From: JABMPR01 sp964508765
Lineage (GTDB): Bacteria > Fidelibacterota > UBA8477 > JABMPR01
Direction: 5' to 3'
NCBI GenBank assembly: GCA_964508765.1
Contig: CAZDVD010000010.1
Coordinates: 1 to 64,000 of the forward strand
DNA length: 64,000 bases
The position numbers were made by a program, and so were the translations under genes. This document shows, one piece after another, positions 55,005 through 64,000 of this stretch; positions within the stretch are counted from its first letter, which is position 1; every line of letters starts with the position of its first letter. The notes under the pieces are model-generated. The model was not told the origin of the DNA, searched no databases, and saw nothing but the letters and a program-made list of their open reading frames with translations.

Positions 55005-55520
55005 GATTCTCCCCTCATCTAAGATTTCAATCAGCCCTGAGAATCAGAAGGAATAAAACAACTTGTGGAATAATGTAGTATGTTTTGAATATAGTGCATC
55101 ACTTGCGCATTAGCAAATACCCCGGTTATTCTTCAATTTAAGGATTCAGAAATGTATCGACTAGCACACAGGGAACAAATCCTATCACATATGGAACATT
55201 TCAGGTGTTTTTTGAGTGTTCAGAGAAATTTGGCTGTGGAGAACCGTGTGCTGGCTAAGCTAGACAAGCGACATGATAACTTGATTTATGTCGAGTGTAA
55301 ATGGGACCTCTTGCCGAGGATTGACTACTGCTCATTCGGTGAATCAAGAAGAGCTTCTGGATGGTCGTATATGAGTAGGTTTTTTGCCCTAGCTGACCAC
55401 ACACGCTCGTCTAAATGCTTTCCCAGCCAGTTTATGTGCCTAAGTATGTTGATGAGCATTACCAGAACTATAGGTAAGCAATTTATAGTATAGTGAAACA
55501 GTCGGTATCCCCGATTATGC
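55005..55520 (-). repeat. Duplicated leader region, copy 2
   Basis: Counterpart of 52364-52705: about 110 bases next to the FG-GAP start codon and a second block at about 55345-55515. Between the blocks it carries about 200 extra bases not found in copy 1. An open frame at 55152-55493 crosses it, but it has no ribosome site or recognisable family. Confidence 0.7.
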
Positions 55521-55589
55521 ATAGAAAAGGGGCCAGCCGAAGCCAGCCTCTTGAGGTATATTGAAGTAGTGGGGGGACTACCTTCTATT

Positions 55590-55612
55590 AGGAAATATTT
55601 CCGGTTAGTTAG
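55590..55612 (+). repeat. Left terminal inverted repeat of candidate DUF1670 element
   Basis: AGGAAATATTTCCGGTTAGTTAG, preceded by TTA. It matches the inverted sequence at 57353-57377 at 16 of the first 17 positions. Confidence 0.6.
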
Positions 55613-55635
55613 ATTCAAGTTATTGTTGATGGTTC

Positions 55636-56463
55636 TCATTTTCTCTTTTTAGATCCTGTCGGGTTGGATTTTAACTCAGGATGGTACTGATATACAAGCT
55701 CTCTATATTGGATAATTGTGCTTTTAGATTTGCCTGAGACTCGAACCATCTCCATCAGATTGAAGCCTTTTTCCATCATCATTTTTGCATTTCTGTATGC
55801 TCGCAGGTAATGGCCCACGGATTCAATAGTATGATTTGTCAAACGCGCTATATCTGGATCTGGTATTCCCTGTTCATACAGGTTCACTATTGGTGCTTTG
55901 TGGGTTGGCCGACTGCCTTGATCTAAGATGATACCCTTTGTGGGCAGGATGTCCTCATGAGTCTCATGATACATTTTCAGATAACGACCAATAACATGTA
56001 AGCTCCGATTCATTAATACTGACAACTCAGCACCGGTAAGTAAGCCACCCTGTTTGAAAGCACTCTTAACCAGCCTGGCCATCACTTCCATGTCCCGCTG
56101 GGCTTGCTTCTTGTGATTATTACCCTTTTTCTCTACGTGATAGTGACTACGCATCCGGTACTCAACATCTTTCTGAATAACTAAAGGCAGGATAACAGTT
56201 TTAATCTTTTCGTCTTCTACTTTTTTACCATAGCTGGGCTTCTTCTCAGTGGCTGCTGTAGTCTGCCAGACTATACTGCCACACCCAACTGTGCTGGTCT
56301 CAGGGTAAAACTCCTTATGCAACTCAACGATGTCATCAGCCATCATCTGGATCACCTTGTGGCTGCCTACCAGTTTGTAATTGTTCTCGATATGGTGGAT
56401 AATATTGTTACGGAAGCTACGCTTGGGAATTGAAGCATAGCGATCATTGTTTTTAGGTTTCAT
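55636..56463 (-). CDS. DUF1670-type helix-turn-helix protein, second gene of pair
   Basis: 275 residues. N-terminal half basic and unfamiliar (KRSFRNNIIHHIENNYKLVG, then YRMRSHYHVEKKG). C-terminal half shares a layout with its neighbour: GGLLTGAELSVLMNRSLHVI (a helix-turn-helix), DQGSRPTHKAPIVNLYEQG, TNHTIESVGHYLRAYR, then a second DNA-binding-like helix pair VRVSGKSKSTIIQY. The start overlaps the stop of the upstream gene by ATGA, so translation is coupled. I assign it to DUF1670 from memory of the family pattern, found in bacteria and methanogenic archaea; function unknown. A role as recombinase subunit or regulator of the element is speculation. Confidence 0.65.
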   Translation of the reverse strand: MKPKNNDRYASIPKRSFRNNIIHHIENNYKLVGSHKVIQMMADDIVELHKEFYPETSTVGCGSIVWQTTAATEKKPSYGKKVEDEKIKTVILPLVIQKDVEYRMRSHYHVEKKGNNHKKQAQRDMEVMARLVKSAFKQGGLLTGAELSVLMNRSLHVIGRYLKMYHETHEDILPTKGIILDQGSRPTHKAPIVNLYEQGIPDPDIARLTNHTIESVGHYLRAYRNAKMMMEKGFNLMEMVRVSGKSKSTIIQYRELVYQYHPELKSNPTGSKKRK

Positions 56464-57275
56464 AGCGGTACCCCAGTCTTTTTTTTAGATGGATACATCA
56501 CCTGTAACTGGTCTATCAGCTCAATGTAAACCGGAGGCCAATGATCACCTTGCTTGTACTTTTCGAACAGCACCAGATACTCTTTTGTCAGCCGCTCACT
56601 GCAGTTCAATAACCGGCTGATCTCAATTACTCGGGTTATTCCTTTGTTCAGGATGATCAGCATACGCCCAAAGGTACTTACGTAGTTTTTTACCGCAGTG
56701 GCACTATGTCTGGTCTTACGCATAATCTCATGGTAGGTCATTCCAGAAAGATAGAGATCAATGATCTGGGTCTTATGACTTACTCCGGGACCTATGTCAT
56801 GATCATTACCACGGGTGTGGATAGTGTTGCCGTCTTGTTGTAAGACCTGCATATCCTTCCTGATTGTTCGGCTGGATACCTGTAGAATCCGACCCAGATC
56901 CTCCTGGGTCAGAAGACCGCCTGCCAAGTATGCTTCTTCTGTCAAACGTAAAATCTTTAACTGACGCAGTACCTCTGGCCCCTGATCCTTCAACACATTT
57001 AGGTCATCCACTCCATTATCCAGATTTAAGGATACTTCCAACAGATCCTGATCTTTCAACGATTTGCCATGCTTCGCTTTAAGTGAAGCACAGATGAATC
57101 GAATCTGTCCCAGGCTCGAGGGAGTCTCTCCAAATAGACATCTCTCGGCTAATTCCAGTACGCCCTGACTCTCAGCTGGTGACAGTTCGAACTCCTTACG
57201 CAGGCTGTTGATGAAAACTTGCTCTCGGGTCTTTTCCAGACTACGGTCATAGACACTCCGATGGGTATGATACAT
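56460..57275 (-). CDS. DUF1670-type helix-turn-helix protein, first gene of pair
   Basis: 271 residues from the ATG at 57275, which has GGAGG at ideal spacing; a TTG at 57317 in the same frame lacks a ribosome site. It begins MYHTHRSVYDRSLEKTREQV. A helical N-terminal domain leads to GGLLTQEDLGRILQVSSRTI (helix-turn-helix), the motif IGPGVSHKTQIIDLYLSG, TRHSATAVKNYVSTFGRM and a final ISRLLNCSERLTKEYL. The shared order of motifs shows it is a paralogue of the gene overlapping its 3' end. No DDE, HUH, Ser- or Tyr-recombinase signature is evident. Confidence 0.7.
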   Translation of the reverse strand: MYHTHRSVYDRSLEKTREQVFINSLRKEFELSPAESQGVLELAERCLFGETPSSLGQIRFICASLKAKHGKSLKDQDLLEVSLNLDNGVDDLNVLKDQGPEVLRQLKILRLTEEAYLAGGLLTQEDLGRILQVSSRTIRKDMQVLQQDGNTIHTRGNDHDIGPGVSHKTQIIDLYLSGMTYHEIMRKTRHSATAVKNYVSTFGRMLIILNKGITRVIEISRLLNCSERLTKEYLVLFEKYKQGDHWPPVYIELIDQLQVMYPSKKKTGVPL

Positions 57276-57352
57276 TGCTTCCTCCAGGCTAAAATCAAAA
57301 CGGCTTCCGGTTGCCAAAACTCAATTTAGACATCCAAAAGCCGCTTCGTAGA

Positions 57353-57377
57353 CTAAACCTACCGGAAGTATTTCCTT
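57353..57377 (-). repeat. Right terminal inverted repeat of candidate DUF1670 element
   Basis: On the minus strand it reads AGGAAATACTTCCGGTAGG and then TTTAG, mirroring the left end. Its outer flank on the plus strand is TTA, which is also the complement of the GH13 stop codon. Confidence 0.6.
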
Positions 57378-60300
57378 ATCTCAAAAACACCATCTTTATC
57401 GTCTTGGTATACTCTCCCGCCTGTAGACGAGCGAAATACACACCCGTACTCAAAGGACAGCCTGATTGATCCAGACCATTCCACTGAACCTCATAAGTGC
57501 CTGAAGGTTTTGTAACATCTTGCAGAGTTGTGACTTCTCTCCCGATTACATCAAGCACAGTCAGTTTGACATGCGATTGTTCTGGAAGATTATAGCTGAT
57601 GGTTGTGATAGGGTTAAAGGGGTTTGGAAAACACTGATGCAGGATGATCTCCTCTGGCAGTACCTTAGGATTGTCGCTAATATTCACATAGCCGGGTATG
57701 GCAGGAATCAAAACCATCTCCAATTGTTCAGAGATGGTATAAATTGCTGTCCCATAAGCAGGGAGTGTTACAGGAAAATTTTGAAGTATGGCACCCGTAA
57801 CTTGCTCACTAGTCCCAGCATAGTGGTTATTCACCCAATAGCTCGCACTCAGGCTAAAGTCACTGTCAAATTTCAAGTTTTCACTGCTAAGGTTTAGAGT
57901 TCCTGTTTGCTCTGTTGCTTCAAAATTCACGACGGTGAGTCCATTGGAATTTTCATTCGGTCTCAGGAATGCATAAAGAATGGAATTCCCTGTATCCACT
58001 CTATCAAAATCAGACTCATCGCTCCCATTGACCTGACCATCTCCATTGGTATCCTGCTTGTGCTGCGAAAAGGCTGGGAATTGGGCACGTATTTGTGCCA
58101 GTCTCTGGTAATGCGGGGTTAGCATACTCTTCCCCTCAAAATCCCAATCGATGATCCCTCGCCTTCGATCATTAAGATGAGGCTCCCCCGGAGCTCCCAT
58201 TCCTTTTCCCCACCCTACTTCTTGACCATTCAATATCATAGGGACACCAGGCGCAGTAAAAATAACGGAAGCCATGGGTTTGGTCTTTTCAAAGGAATTG
58301 TATTTATAGCTAATTCTATCTTCATCCTGTGATTCCATAAATCGCAGGTAGTATGAGTTCTCACCGGGGTAATAACTGCCATTGTCCAGCTCAGAATGGA
58401 GTTTATTGATACTACTTGATGAGAATCCAAAGCTTCTAATAGCGTTAAAATAAGCCTTAAAATCATATGCGAGATCTAAACCACCACCCTGGTCCGCATA
58501 TACGTATTCCGTGCCCACTCCCGTCCCATCATCCTCACCAAGGAGCATAATGTCGGGTTTGATACGCCTCAGGGCTTTCCTGACTGGAATTCCCATATTC
58601 GCTTCGCCGAACTTACGACTGGGACCCCAGTAGACATCAAAGCGGTATCCATCGATCCCATATTCATTCATCCAATGTTCATACACCTCTATCATGTAAT
58701 TTCGAGCATCCAAATCTCGCCAATTCCAACTCAAGAGAGCATCACTAAACCCACAGTAATAATGAATACCCTCAGAAGTGAAACAATTGCCCAAGCCATT
58801 ACTGTTATCGTCAATGATTTCTGTCTGGCGGTTCTGGTAGTAGTGCCAGTATTGTGAGAAATCACCCCATAGCTTTGCTTCCTGGGCAAATACATGTGAT
58901 TTGCCACTATGATTTGGGGTAACATCCTGGATGACTTTCAATCCAAGTTCATGGGCTTCAGCGATAAAATCCTTATAATCTTGGGCACTACCGTAGGAGG
59001 ATTCGACACGCATGAAATCTTCAATGTTATAGCCAATGTTTATCTGATTGTCAATATTATCCTTAACCTCCATCACGGGTAGGACCCAGATGGTGTTAAA
59101 GCCCATGGCAGAAATATACCTTAATTTGGGTATTGCTGCGGCAATGGTTCCATCAGGTGTGAACGCTTTGAAAAACAGGAGATATATGCGACTGTTCTTC
59201 ACCCATTGTGCATTGTCAGCATACTCACTTATATCAACGGATCCAGCTGGATCCACCATGAAATATTGCGTAGTAGAGTCTCGCTCCCCCTCCTCGTCTG
59301 TCACCTCCAATGATACAAAATACTCGCCCGGCACAGATGGCACAGAAAGATTGACCTGCTCCTGAGTAGCTCCCATCAGCCCAATCGCTGCAGGATTATC
59401 AGGGTTTTCGACCCATTTATAACTTAGAGCTCCCCCATTTGGATCAGAGCTGCTACCCCCAGAGAAAATCAGAATGTCACCTTCATAAATTATTTCTATC
59501 CAAGCCCTTGGTTCATGTCTGACTTTTTTCTGAATTGTCAAGGTGTTTGAAGTAATCACTTGATCATCTTGTATGGTGCGTATCTTAAAAATATTGTTAC
59601 CTGGCAAAAGACTGATCGTTGTATCTACTTTGCCCTGATTCACTGAGATGAACCATGAAGCATCACTTCTATAGATTTCAGCAGACTTGATGCTTTGGTC
59701 AGGTTCTCCTGCAGGGGTAAATATAGCGCCTTGAATTTGCCAGGTTAATTTCCAGGTTTGAGCAGGTCGTGTAAAAAATTGAACCTGATCTGCCTGAATA
59801 GAAAAACTGGAGGAGTCCGTGTTTGTATTTCCGCCAGTTGTGGAAGCCGAGATGCTTAAAGAATGTTTGCCATTGCTCAGGGCTACAGGAATGACGAATC
59901 GAAATTTATTTGTTACTGGATCGTATGCCTCACCAATATTCGTAAAGGTCGTATCACCAACGCTTAGAGCCAAAGTATTTGGGTCTATTTCAGTTTTGGT
60001 CGAGGGAAAGATATAAGCCGTTATCTCTGGATGACCTGTGCGTACCGGTCCAGATGCAGTGGTTGAATTAGGTAAAAGTAAGTGAATCGTCGGGTCGTGA
60101 ATGAAGAGATATGTGTTACCCTCATCAGGAATATTGCGTCTGGGGTTTAAGGGATCAGAGAACCATCCCCCATCATGGAACTTGTATTGGTAGGCACCAG
60201 GTATACTTATCCCCGGTTTTGGCAAGGGGCTGGGTCCCCCAACCCGCAAACGCACTGTCTTTGACCATGAATTCTCCAGTGCATCATAGCTCATCAGAGA

Positions 60301-60462
60301 AATATTAGATGAAGGATTCCAGCCATTAAACTCACCCGGAATATGCACACTAGAAGGATTGTTATCGGGATAATAATAGAAGGTGACATCCACACTATCC
60401 TGTGCGGTGCCAATATTCACAATTAGCAGGAGGACTATCAGGCTGTTTGCGTATTTTCTCAC
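57376..60462 (-). CDS. Secreted GH13 alpha-amylase family enzyme with N-terminal CBM48-like domain and type IX sorting domain
   Basis: 1028 residues. Signal peptide ends NIGTAQ. CBM48-like domain at ~22-125 (VHIPGEFNGWNP), two beta-sandwiches, a PKD/Ig-like domain at ~318-405 (GGSSSDPNGGALSYKWVEN), GH13 catalytic domain at ~410-910, and sorting domain at ~945-1028 (QCFPNPFNPITTISYNLP ... IKMVFLR). Catalytic residues: Asp609 in YRFDVYWG, Glu643 in LLGEDDG, Asp713 in FMESQDEDR. The last motif is usually NHD; here it is SQD, but the Asp is kept. It should hydrolyse starch or glycogen at the cell surface. GH97 and symporter genes lie upstream in the same direction. Confidence 0.88.
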   Translation of the reverse strand: MRKYANSLIVLLLIVNIGTAQDSVDVTFYYYPDNNPSSVHIPGEFNGWNPSSNISLMSYDALENSWSKTVRLRVGGPSPLPKPGISIPGAYQYKFHDGGWFSDPLNPRRNIPDEGNTYLFIHDPTIHLLLPNSTTASGPVRTGHPEITAYIFPSTKTEIDPNTLALSVGDTTFTNIGEAYDPVTNKFRFVIPVALSNGKHSLSISASTTGGNTNTDSSSFSIQADQVQFFTRPAQTWKLTWQIQGAIFTPAGEPDQSIKSAEIYRSDASWFISVNQGKVDTTISLLPGNNIFKIRTIQDDQVITSNTLTIQKKVRHEPRAWIEIIYEGDILIFSGGSSSDPNGGALSYKWVENPDNPAAIGLMGATQEQVNLSVPSVPGEYFVSLEVTDEEGERDSTTQYFMVDPAGSVDISEYADNAQWVKNSRIYLLFFKAFTPDGTIAAAIPKLRYISAMGFNTIWVLPVMEVKDNIDNQINIGYNIEDFMRVESSYGSAQDYKDFIAEAHELGLKVIQDVTPNHSGKSHVFAQEAKLWGDFSQYWHYYQNRQTEIIDDNSNGLGNCFTSEGIHYYCGFSDALLSWNWRDLDARNYMIEVYEHWMNEYGIDGYRFDVYWGPSRKFGEANMGIPVRKALRRIKPDIMLLGEDDGTGVGTEYVYADQGGGLDLAYDFKAYFNAIRSFGFSSSSINKLHSELDNGSYYPGENSYYLRFMESQDEDRISYKYNSFEKTKPMASVIFTAPGVPMILNGQEVGWGKGMGAPGEPHLNDRRRGIIDWDFEGKSMLTPHYQRLAQIRAQFPAFSQHKQDTNGDGQVNGSDESDFDRVDTGNSILYAFLRPNENSNGLTVVNFEATEQTGTLNLSSENLKFDSDFSLSASYWVNNHYAGTSEQVTGAILQNFPVTLPAYGTAIYTISEQLEMVLIPAIPGYVNISDNPKVLPEEIILHQCFPNPFNPITTISYNLPEQSHVKLTVLDVIGREVTTLQDVTKPSGTYEVQWNGLDQSGCPLSTGVYFARLQAGEYTKTIKMVFLR

Positions 60463-60631
60463 TTAATAACTCCAAAACTTTTCGCGGGTAGCATTAGAAT
60501 GCTTCCTTCATTTAATCTCAGATCCCCATAGACAATTGTATCCATTCCCTCTTAGTGTGATCCTCACAATTAGATTTCATATTAAGTCAAATTTTATCGG
60601 TATCCAGACCATCGAATCAAAGCTTCCCTCA

Positions 60632-62707
60632 TCACTCCAATGTTTTCAGACTCGCCAAATCATCTTCATTTGCTGGTGAAATACGAACAGCTATACCGCC
60701 CCCTCTAGGAATTCCGACTGGTAAAATGCTCTGATTATTTACCAGGTAAGATGTAATTTCTATTTCAGTCGGATTTATCTCCCAGTCCGTATCCGATCCA
60801 TCAGAGTAGATGGTCATCCGATATTTCTTTTTTGTTTCTAAAAATGATAACGGAATTACCAGATTACGTTGATTTTCATCCGTTATAGCACCAACAAACC
60901 AGTCCTTATTTTCACGACGAGCAATTATTACAAAATCCCCTATCTCACCAGCTATGACTCTGGATTCATCCCAGTTAACCGGAACATCTCGTATGAATTG
61001 AAAGGCCGGCTGATCCTCATAGTTTTCAGGAAAATCTGCAGCCATTTGCATTGGACTATAGATCACAACATACAAAGCAAGTTGCTTTGCCAGCGTGGTG
61101 TGAACACGGCGATTGAGATTCTCTTCAGATACGAGTTTCTTTCTTAAATCCTTATGCCGCTTATATTCAACATCAAAAATTCCTGGTGTATAATCTATTG
61201 GACCCGCTAGCATTCTAGTGAAAGGAATGATGGTGGTGTGTTCTGGCGGATTCCCTTCACTCCACGCGTTGTACTCCATACCCCGAACCCCTTCACGGGT
61301 GACCATATTAGGATAAGTACGACGTATGCCAGTGGGTTTGATGGGCTCATGCGCATCGATCATTATCTCATATTCGGCGGCTTTTTGAACAACTTTGCGA
61401 TAATGGTTGACCATCCATTGACCATGGTGGTGCTGACCTATAGGTCTTATAGTGCCAGCGTATCCTGTTTTCACTGAGTTAATGCCTAATTGTTGATACA
61501 TCTCGAATGCGGCAGTCAGATAATTTTCGTAATTACCCACCTGGCCACCTGTTTCGTGATGTCCAATTATTTTAATTCCCTTTTGTTTCGCATATTGAGT
61601 GACTTCTGGCAAATCAAAATCATCATAACTTGATGTGAAATTAAAAGCAGCTTCATCCCACCAGCTTTCCCAGCCTATATTCCAACCTTCGATTAGAAGC
61701 CCTCGAATACCATGCTTCGCCGCAAAATCGATATATCGTTTAGCGTTCTGTGTAGTCGCACCATGATAAGGACCCTGTACCCAGGTTTCTGTTCCAATAT
61801 GCATACCCCACCATATGCCCATATACTTCATAGGCTTAATCCAAGATACATCTGACAACTCGCAAGGATCGTTCAGGTTCTCAATAAGATGAGATTCAAT
61901 TAATTGGCCCGGTGTGGCGGCAATCTGTAACGTCCTCCAGGGCGTATGATGTGGAGTGGAAGCCTTTACTTTCACACTATCAGGCCAGGGTACAAGATCA
62001 CATTCGAAGGCAAAAGGTTCACTATCAACCGCTTTTAAGGTCATTCCAGCATAATCTGTCAAATCTGCCTCATGTACACTTAAATAAAGCCCTTTATTTG
62101 TCTTCATCGTAATCGGTGTATTCACAGCTTCTATTTCATCTAACTTAGTCTTTCTGTACAAATGTTCATAACTGTCATAATCTGCGGGAATCCACCAGGC
62201 GGTTGAGTTTGTCATAAAATTGAATCGAGTTTCCTCATTAATTATTTCAAAATCTTTGAGGTTTAGTTGCTCTGGTAGATAATATCGGAATCCAATCCCA
62301 TCATTATAGACTCTAAAAACGATATTTAGTATACGGTTTAAGGGAGGATTCTGTTTTAGCTGTACAACCAACTCATTATAGTTATTTCGAACAACGCTAT
62401 CTGGACCATAAATTGGCTCCCAAACTTCATCAAATTGATTAACAGATTGCTCTATTATAACAAAATTACTATCAAGCGGCTCTACGTTTTTAAATTGAAA
62501 ACCCATTTTTGAATTCTTGATAATAATATCTTGGCCATATAATACTTTATAGAATGCCTCTCCATTTTTAAGAATAAACTCAACTATTATTTTCCCATCC
62601 GGTGACGATACCGTGCTGTTATTGTTATTGAAGTTTAACGAGGTACAACCTGCTATTAATAGCAGGCATAGAATTGTAGTAAATAGTTGTAGATTTTTAT
62701 GTTTCAT
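60632..62707 (-). CDS. GH97 alpha-glucosidase (SusB-like, inverting type), lipoprotein
   Basis: 691 residues, the usual GH97 length. Lipobox IAGC (Cys21). The N-terminal beta-sandwich precedes the barrel. Glu385 (GHHETGG), Glu454 (DAHEPIKPTG) and Glu478 (RGMEY) keep exactly the spacing of SusB residues Glu439, Glu508 and Glu532. The position where retaining GH97 enzymes carry an Asp nucleophile is occupied in SVKTGYAG, so the inverting mechanism is predicted. It should release glucose from the malto-oligosaccharides made by the GH13 enzyme. The gene stands 169 bp from the GH13 gene, likely the same operon. Confidence 0.92.
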   Translation of the reverse strand: MKHKNLQLFTTILCLLLIAGCTSLNFNNNNSTVSSPDGKIIVEFILKNGEAFYKVLYGQDIIIKNSKMGFQFKNVEPLDSNFVIIEQSVNQFDEVWEPIYGPDSVVRNNYNELVVQLKQNPPLNRILNIVFRVYNDGIGFRYYLPEQLNLKDFEIINEETRFNFMTNSTAWWIPADYDSYEHLYRKTKLDEIEAVNTPITMKTNKGLYLSVHEADLTDYAGMTLKAVDSEPFAFECDLVPWPDSVKVKASTPHHTPWRTLQIAATPGQLIESHLIENLNDPCELSDVSWIKPMKYMGIWWGMHIGTETWVQGPYHGATTQNAKRYIDFAAKHGIRGLLIEGWNIGWESWWDEAAFNFTSSYDDFDLPEVTQYAKQKGIKIIGHHETGGQVGNYENYLTAAFEMYQQLGINSVKTGYAGTIRPIGQHHHGQWMVNHYRKVVQKAAEYEIMIDAHEPIKPTGIRRTYPNMVTREGVRGMEYNAWSEGNPPEHTTIIPFTRMLAGPIDYTPGIFDVEYKRHKDLRKKLVSEENLNRRVHTTLAKQLALYVVIYSPMQMAADFPENYEDQPAFQFIRDVPVNWDESRVIAGEIGDFVIIARRENKDWFVGAITDENQRNLVIPLSFLETKKKYRMTIYSDGSDTDWEINPTEIEITSYLVNNQSILPVGIPRGGGIAVRISPANEDDLASLKTLE

Positions 62708-62851
62708 ATTTAGACCTCTTCTATACCGATTGGAGTACTGATGTTACTTTTGTAATATTTCAATCATATTCTCTTTATATCACGTTTAGATTTTTACTCA
62801 GTCTCAATTGTTATTAAACATTTCTAATGAAAATCAAACAATCACAGCTTA

Positions 62852-64000
62852 TTACCACCAAACCATATACAACACTGATAGAATTGCAAAGATTCCAATA
62901 GAACCCACATTAAACAAGTTGTCCGTATGGAAAATATCTTTGTCCAGTTTGATGGCTTTCGGTGAATCTTCCCTTGATTCTAATAGAGTAATTACAACTA
63001 CGATAGCACTCAGCAGGAGGAAGACTACACCCATCCGATTTAAAAAGGGTAAACTCGGGATTAATATTTTGATTCCCAGAGAAAGTGGAATCGTTAGCAC
63101 AGCAGCCCAAAGCGCTGAATTGGCAGTGGCCTTTTTCCAGAATAATCCAAAAATAAATATGGCAAATATTCCAGGACTAATAAAGCCGGTAAACTCCTGG
63201 ATAAACTGAAAGGCTTGTTCCAGAGAGGATAAAGTTGGCGCTATTATTACAGCTATAATTAAGGCAACCGCACTCGTAATTCGACCTGTCAATACGAGTT
63301 TCTTCTCTGAAGCATCTTTATTGATAATCTGCTTATAGATATCCATTGAGAAGATAGTGGCCGTACTGTTGACCATAGAACTGAGCGATGAGACGATGGC
63401 TGCTATTAATGCTGCAAAAGCCAATCCCTTTAGACCTACAGGGACAAAATTACTTAAAAGCCATGGGTAAGCTTCATCCGGTTTGGCAATATCTGCATTA
63501 AGGGCAAAAGCCACAATACCAGGAACGACCACGATGAGCGGAGTTAAAATCTTCAGGTATCCCCCAAATAGCAGGCCTCGCTGAGCTTCTTTGATACTCT
63601 TGGCTGCTAATGCACGTTGGATGATATACTGGTTACAGCCCCAGTAAAAGAAATGGGCCATCCACATACCACCCAATAAAACACCAAGACCAGGAAGTTC
63701 GGCATAGTTCGAGTTAGATTTATCTAAAATCATATCAAATTTCTCTGGAACTTGTTTCAATAGGTCGCTGAATCCGACCAATGCTCCCCTGCCACCACTA
63801 ACCTGGTCTAAAGCAAAATAGGTCGTTACCAAACCACCAACAATCAGGATCAGGACCTGGACAACATCGGTCCAGACGACTGCTTTTAGACCACCGTAAA
63901 TCGTGTACAATGCAGAGAATGCCGCCAAGCCCACAATTCCCCACATCAGAGGGACACCTAGAATCGTTCGTAATGCCAGCGATCCCAGATAGAGAACAGA
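62852..64000 (-). CDS. SSS family sodium:sugar symporter, C-terminal part (5' partial)
   Basis: The frame runs off the right edge; about 382 residues are present. Ten or so hydrophobic helices, with YGGLKAVVWTDVVQ and WGCNQYIIQRALAAKSIKEAQRG, the signatures of SGLT-like solute:sodium symporters, and SSLSSMVNSTATIFSMDIYK. Its place upstream of GH97 and GH13 genes suggests import of glucose freed in the periplasm. Substrate is inferred. The 144-bp gap after it shows no terminator. Confidence 0.9.
   Translation of the reverse strand, partial: SVLYLGSLALRTILGVPLMWGIVGLAAFSALYTIYGGLKAVVWTDVVQVLILIVGGLVTTYFALDQVSGGRGALVGFSDLLKQVPEKFDMILDKSNSNYAELPGLGVLLGGMWMAHFFYWGCNQYIIQRALAAKSIKEAQRGLLFGGYLKILTPLIVVVPGIVAFALNADIAKPDEAYPWLLSNFVPVGLKGLAFAALIAAIVSSLSSMVNSTATIFSMDIYKQIINKDASEKKLVLTGRITSAVALIIAVIIAPTLSSLEQAFQFIQEFTGFISPGIFAIFIFGLFWKKATANSALWAAVLTIPLSLGIKILIPSLPFLNRMGVVFLLLSAIVVVITLLESREDSPKAIKLDKDIFHTDNLFNVGSIGIFAILSVLYMVWW

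Larger units (their letters stand above)
55590..57377. mobile_element. Candidate mobile element carrying two DUF1670-type genes
   Basis: Two overlapping genes fill a 1.8-kb unit bounded by inverted repeats, with TTA immediately outside each repeat (a possible 3-bp target duplication). The right end touches the stop codon of the GH13 gene exactly. Compact size, coupled genes, terminal repeats and insertion between unrelated genes are the hallmarks of an insertion sequence, but neither protein shows a known transposase catalytic motif. Confidence 0.5.

Noticed and set aside
55152..55493. Plus-strand open frame of 113 residues in the gap before the FG-GAP gene
   Set aside because: No ribosome site, no recognisable family, and it crosses a duplicated leader block; the same block in copy 1 does not keep the frame.

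Overview
The window reads as chromosome from a Gram-negative bacterium of the FCB group. Many exported proteins end in a type IX secretion (Por) C-terminal sorting domain of the 'NYPNPFNPSTTI ... KKMVLIK' kind. There is also a TonB-dependent receptor with a carboxypeptidase-like N-terminal domain, a PorV/PorQ-family protein and many lipoproteins. The style (TonB receptor without a SusD, PorV partner, CUT1 ABC permeases) suggests a marine Marinimicrobia/Calditrichota-like lineage rather than a classical Bacteroidetes, but the sequence alone does not fix the phylum. No rRNA, tRNA or CRISPR was seen.

Layout. 1-572 (+): 3' end of a MATE transporter. 937-23966 (+): a laminarin (beta-1,3/1,6-glucan) locus. 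It holds a GH-A-type glycosidase fused to a probable outer-membrane barrel, a carbohydrate-binding lipoprotein, a ROK regulator, GH16, GH30 and GH17 lipoproteins, a GPH-type symporter with a large extracytoplasmic insertion, a cytoplasmic GH149 phosphorylase and GH3 glucosidase, and two large secreted binding proteins with sorting domains. Glucan would be cut outside and in the periplasm, and oligosaccharides imported and phosphorolysed inside.

24240-44032 (-): a second glucan locus, apparently one long operon behind a LacI-type regulator with a clear operator. It encodes a CBM9-like surface protein, TonB receptor, large surface protein, PorV-like barrel, GH94 phosphorylase, a lipoprotein resembling the glycoamylase (GH189-like) domain of cyclic beta-1,2-glucan synthase, a secreted GH144-type endo-beta-1,2-glucanase, and a CUT1 sugar-binding protein with two permeases. 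The ATPase gene that should follow is a frameshifted pseudogene. The set fits beta-1,2-glucan use.

44351-48438 (+): a 5'-truncated binding-module/sorting-domain remnant with its terminator (a partial copy of the end of the 19977-23966 gene), then a periplasmic-propeller sensor kinase without receiver or DNA-binding domain. 48934-55004 (-): exported proteins of other kinds (beta-helix plus caspase-like domain, a signal peptide joined directly to a sorting domain, an FG-GAP propeller) and a small membrane protein. Two of these genes share duplicated leader DNA. 55590-57377: two overlapping, mutually similar DUF1670-type genes between inverted repeats with a possible TTA target duplication, a candidate undescribed mobile element. 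57376-64000 (-): an alpha-glucan set: secreted GH13, GH97 lipoprotein and an SSS-type symporter running off the right edge.

Most notable: the candidate DUF1670 element, the beta-1,2-glucan locus with its SusD-less uptake system and dead ATPase gene, the glycosidase-barrel fusion, the symporter with an inserted domain, and the beta-helix/caspase-like exported protein.
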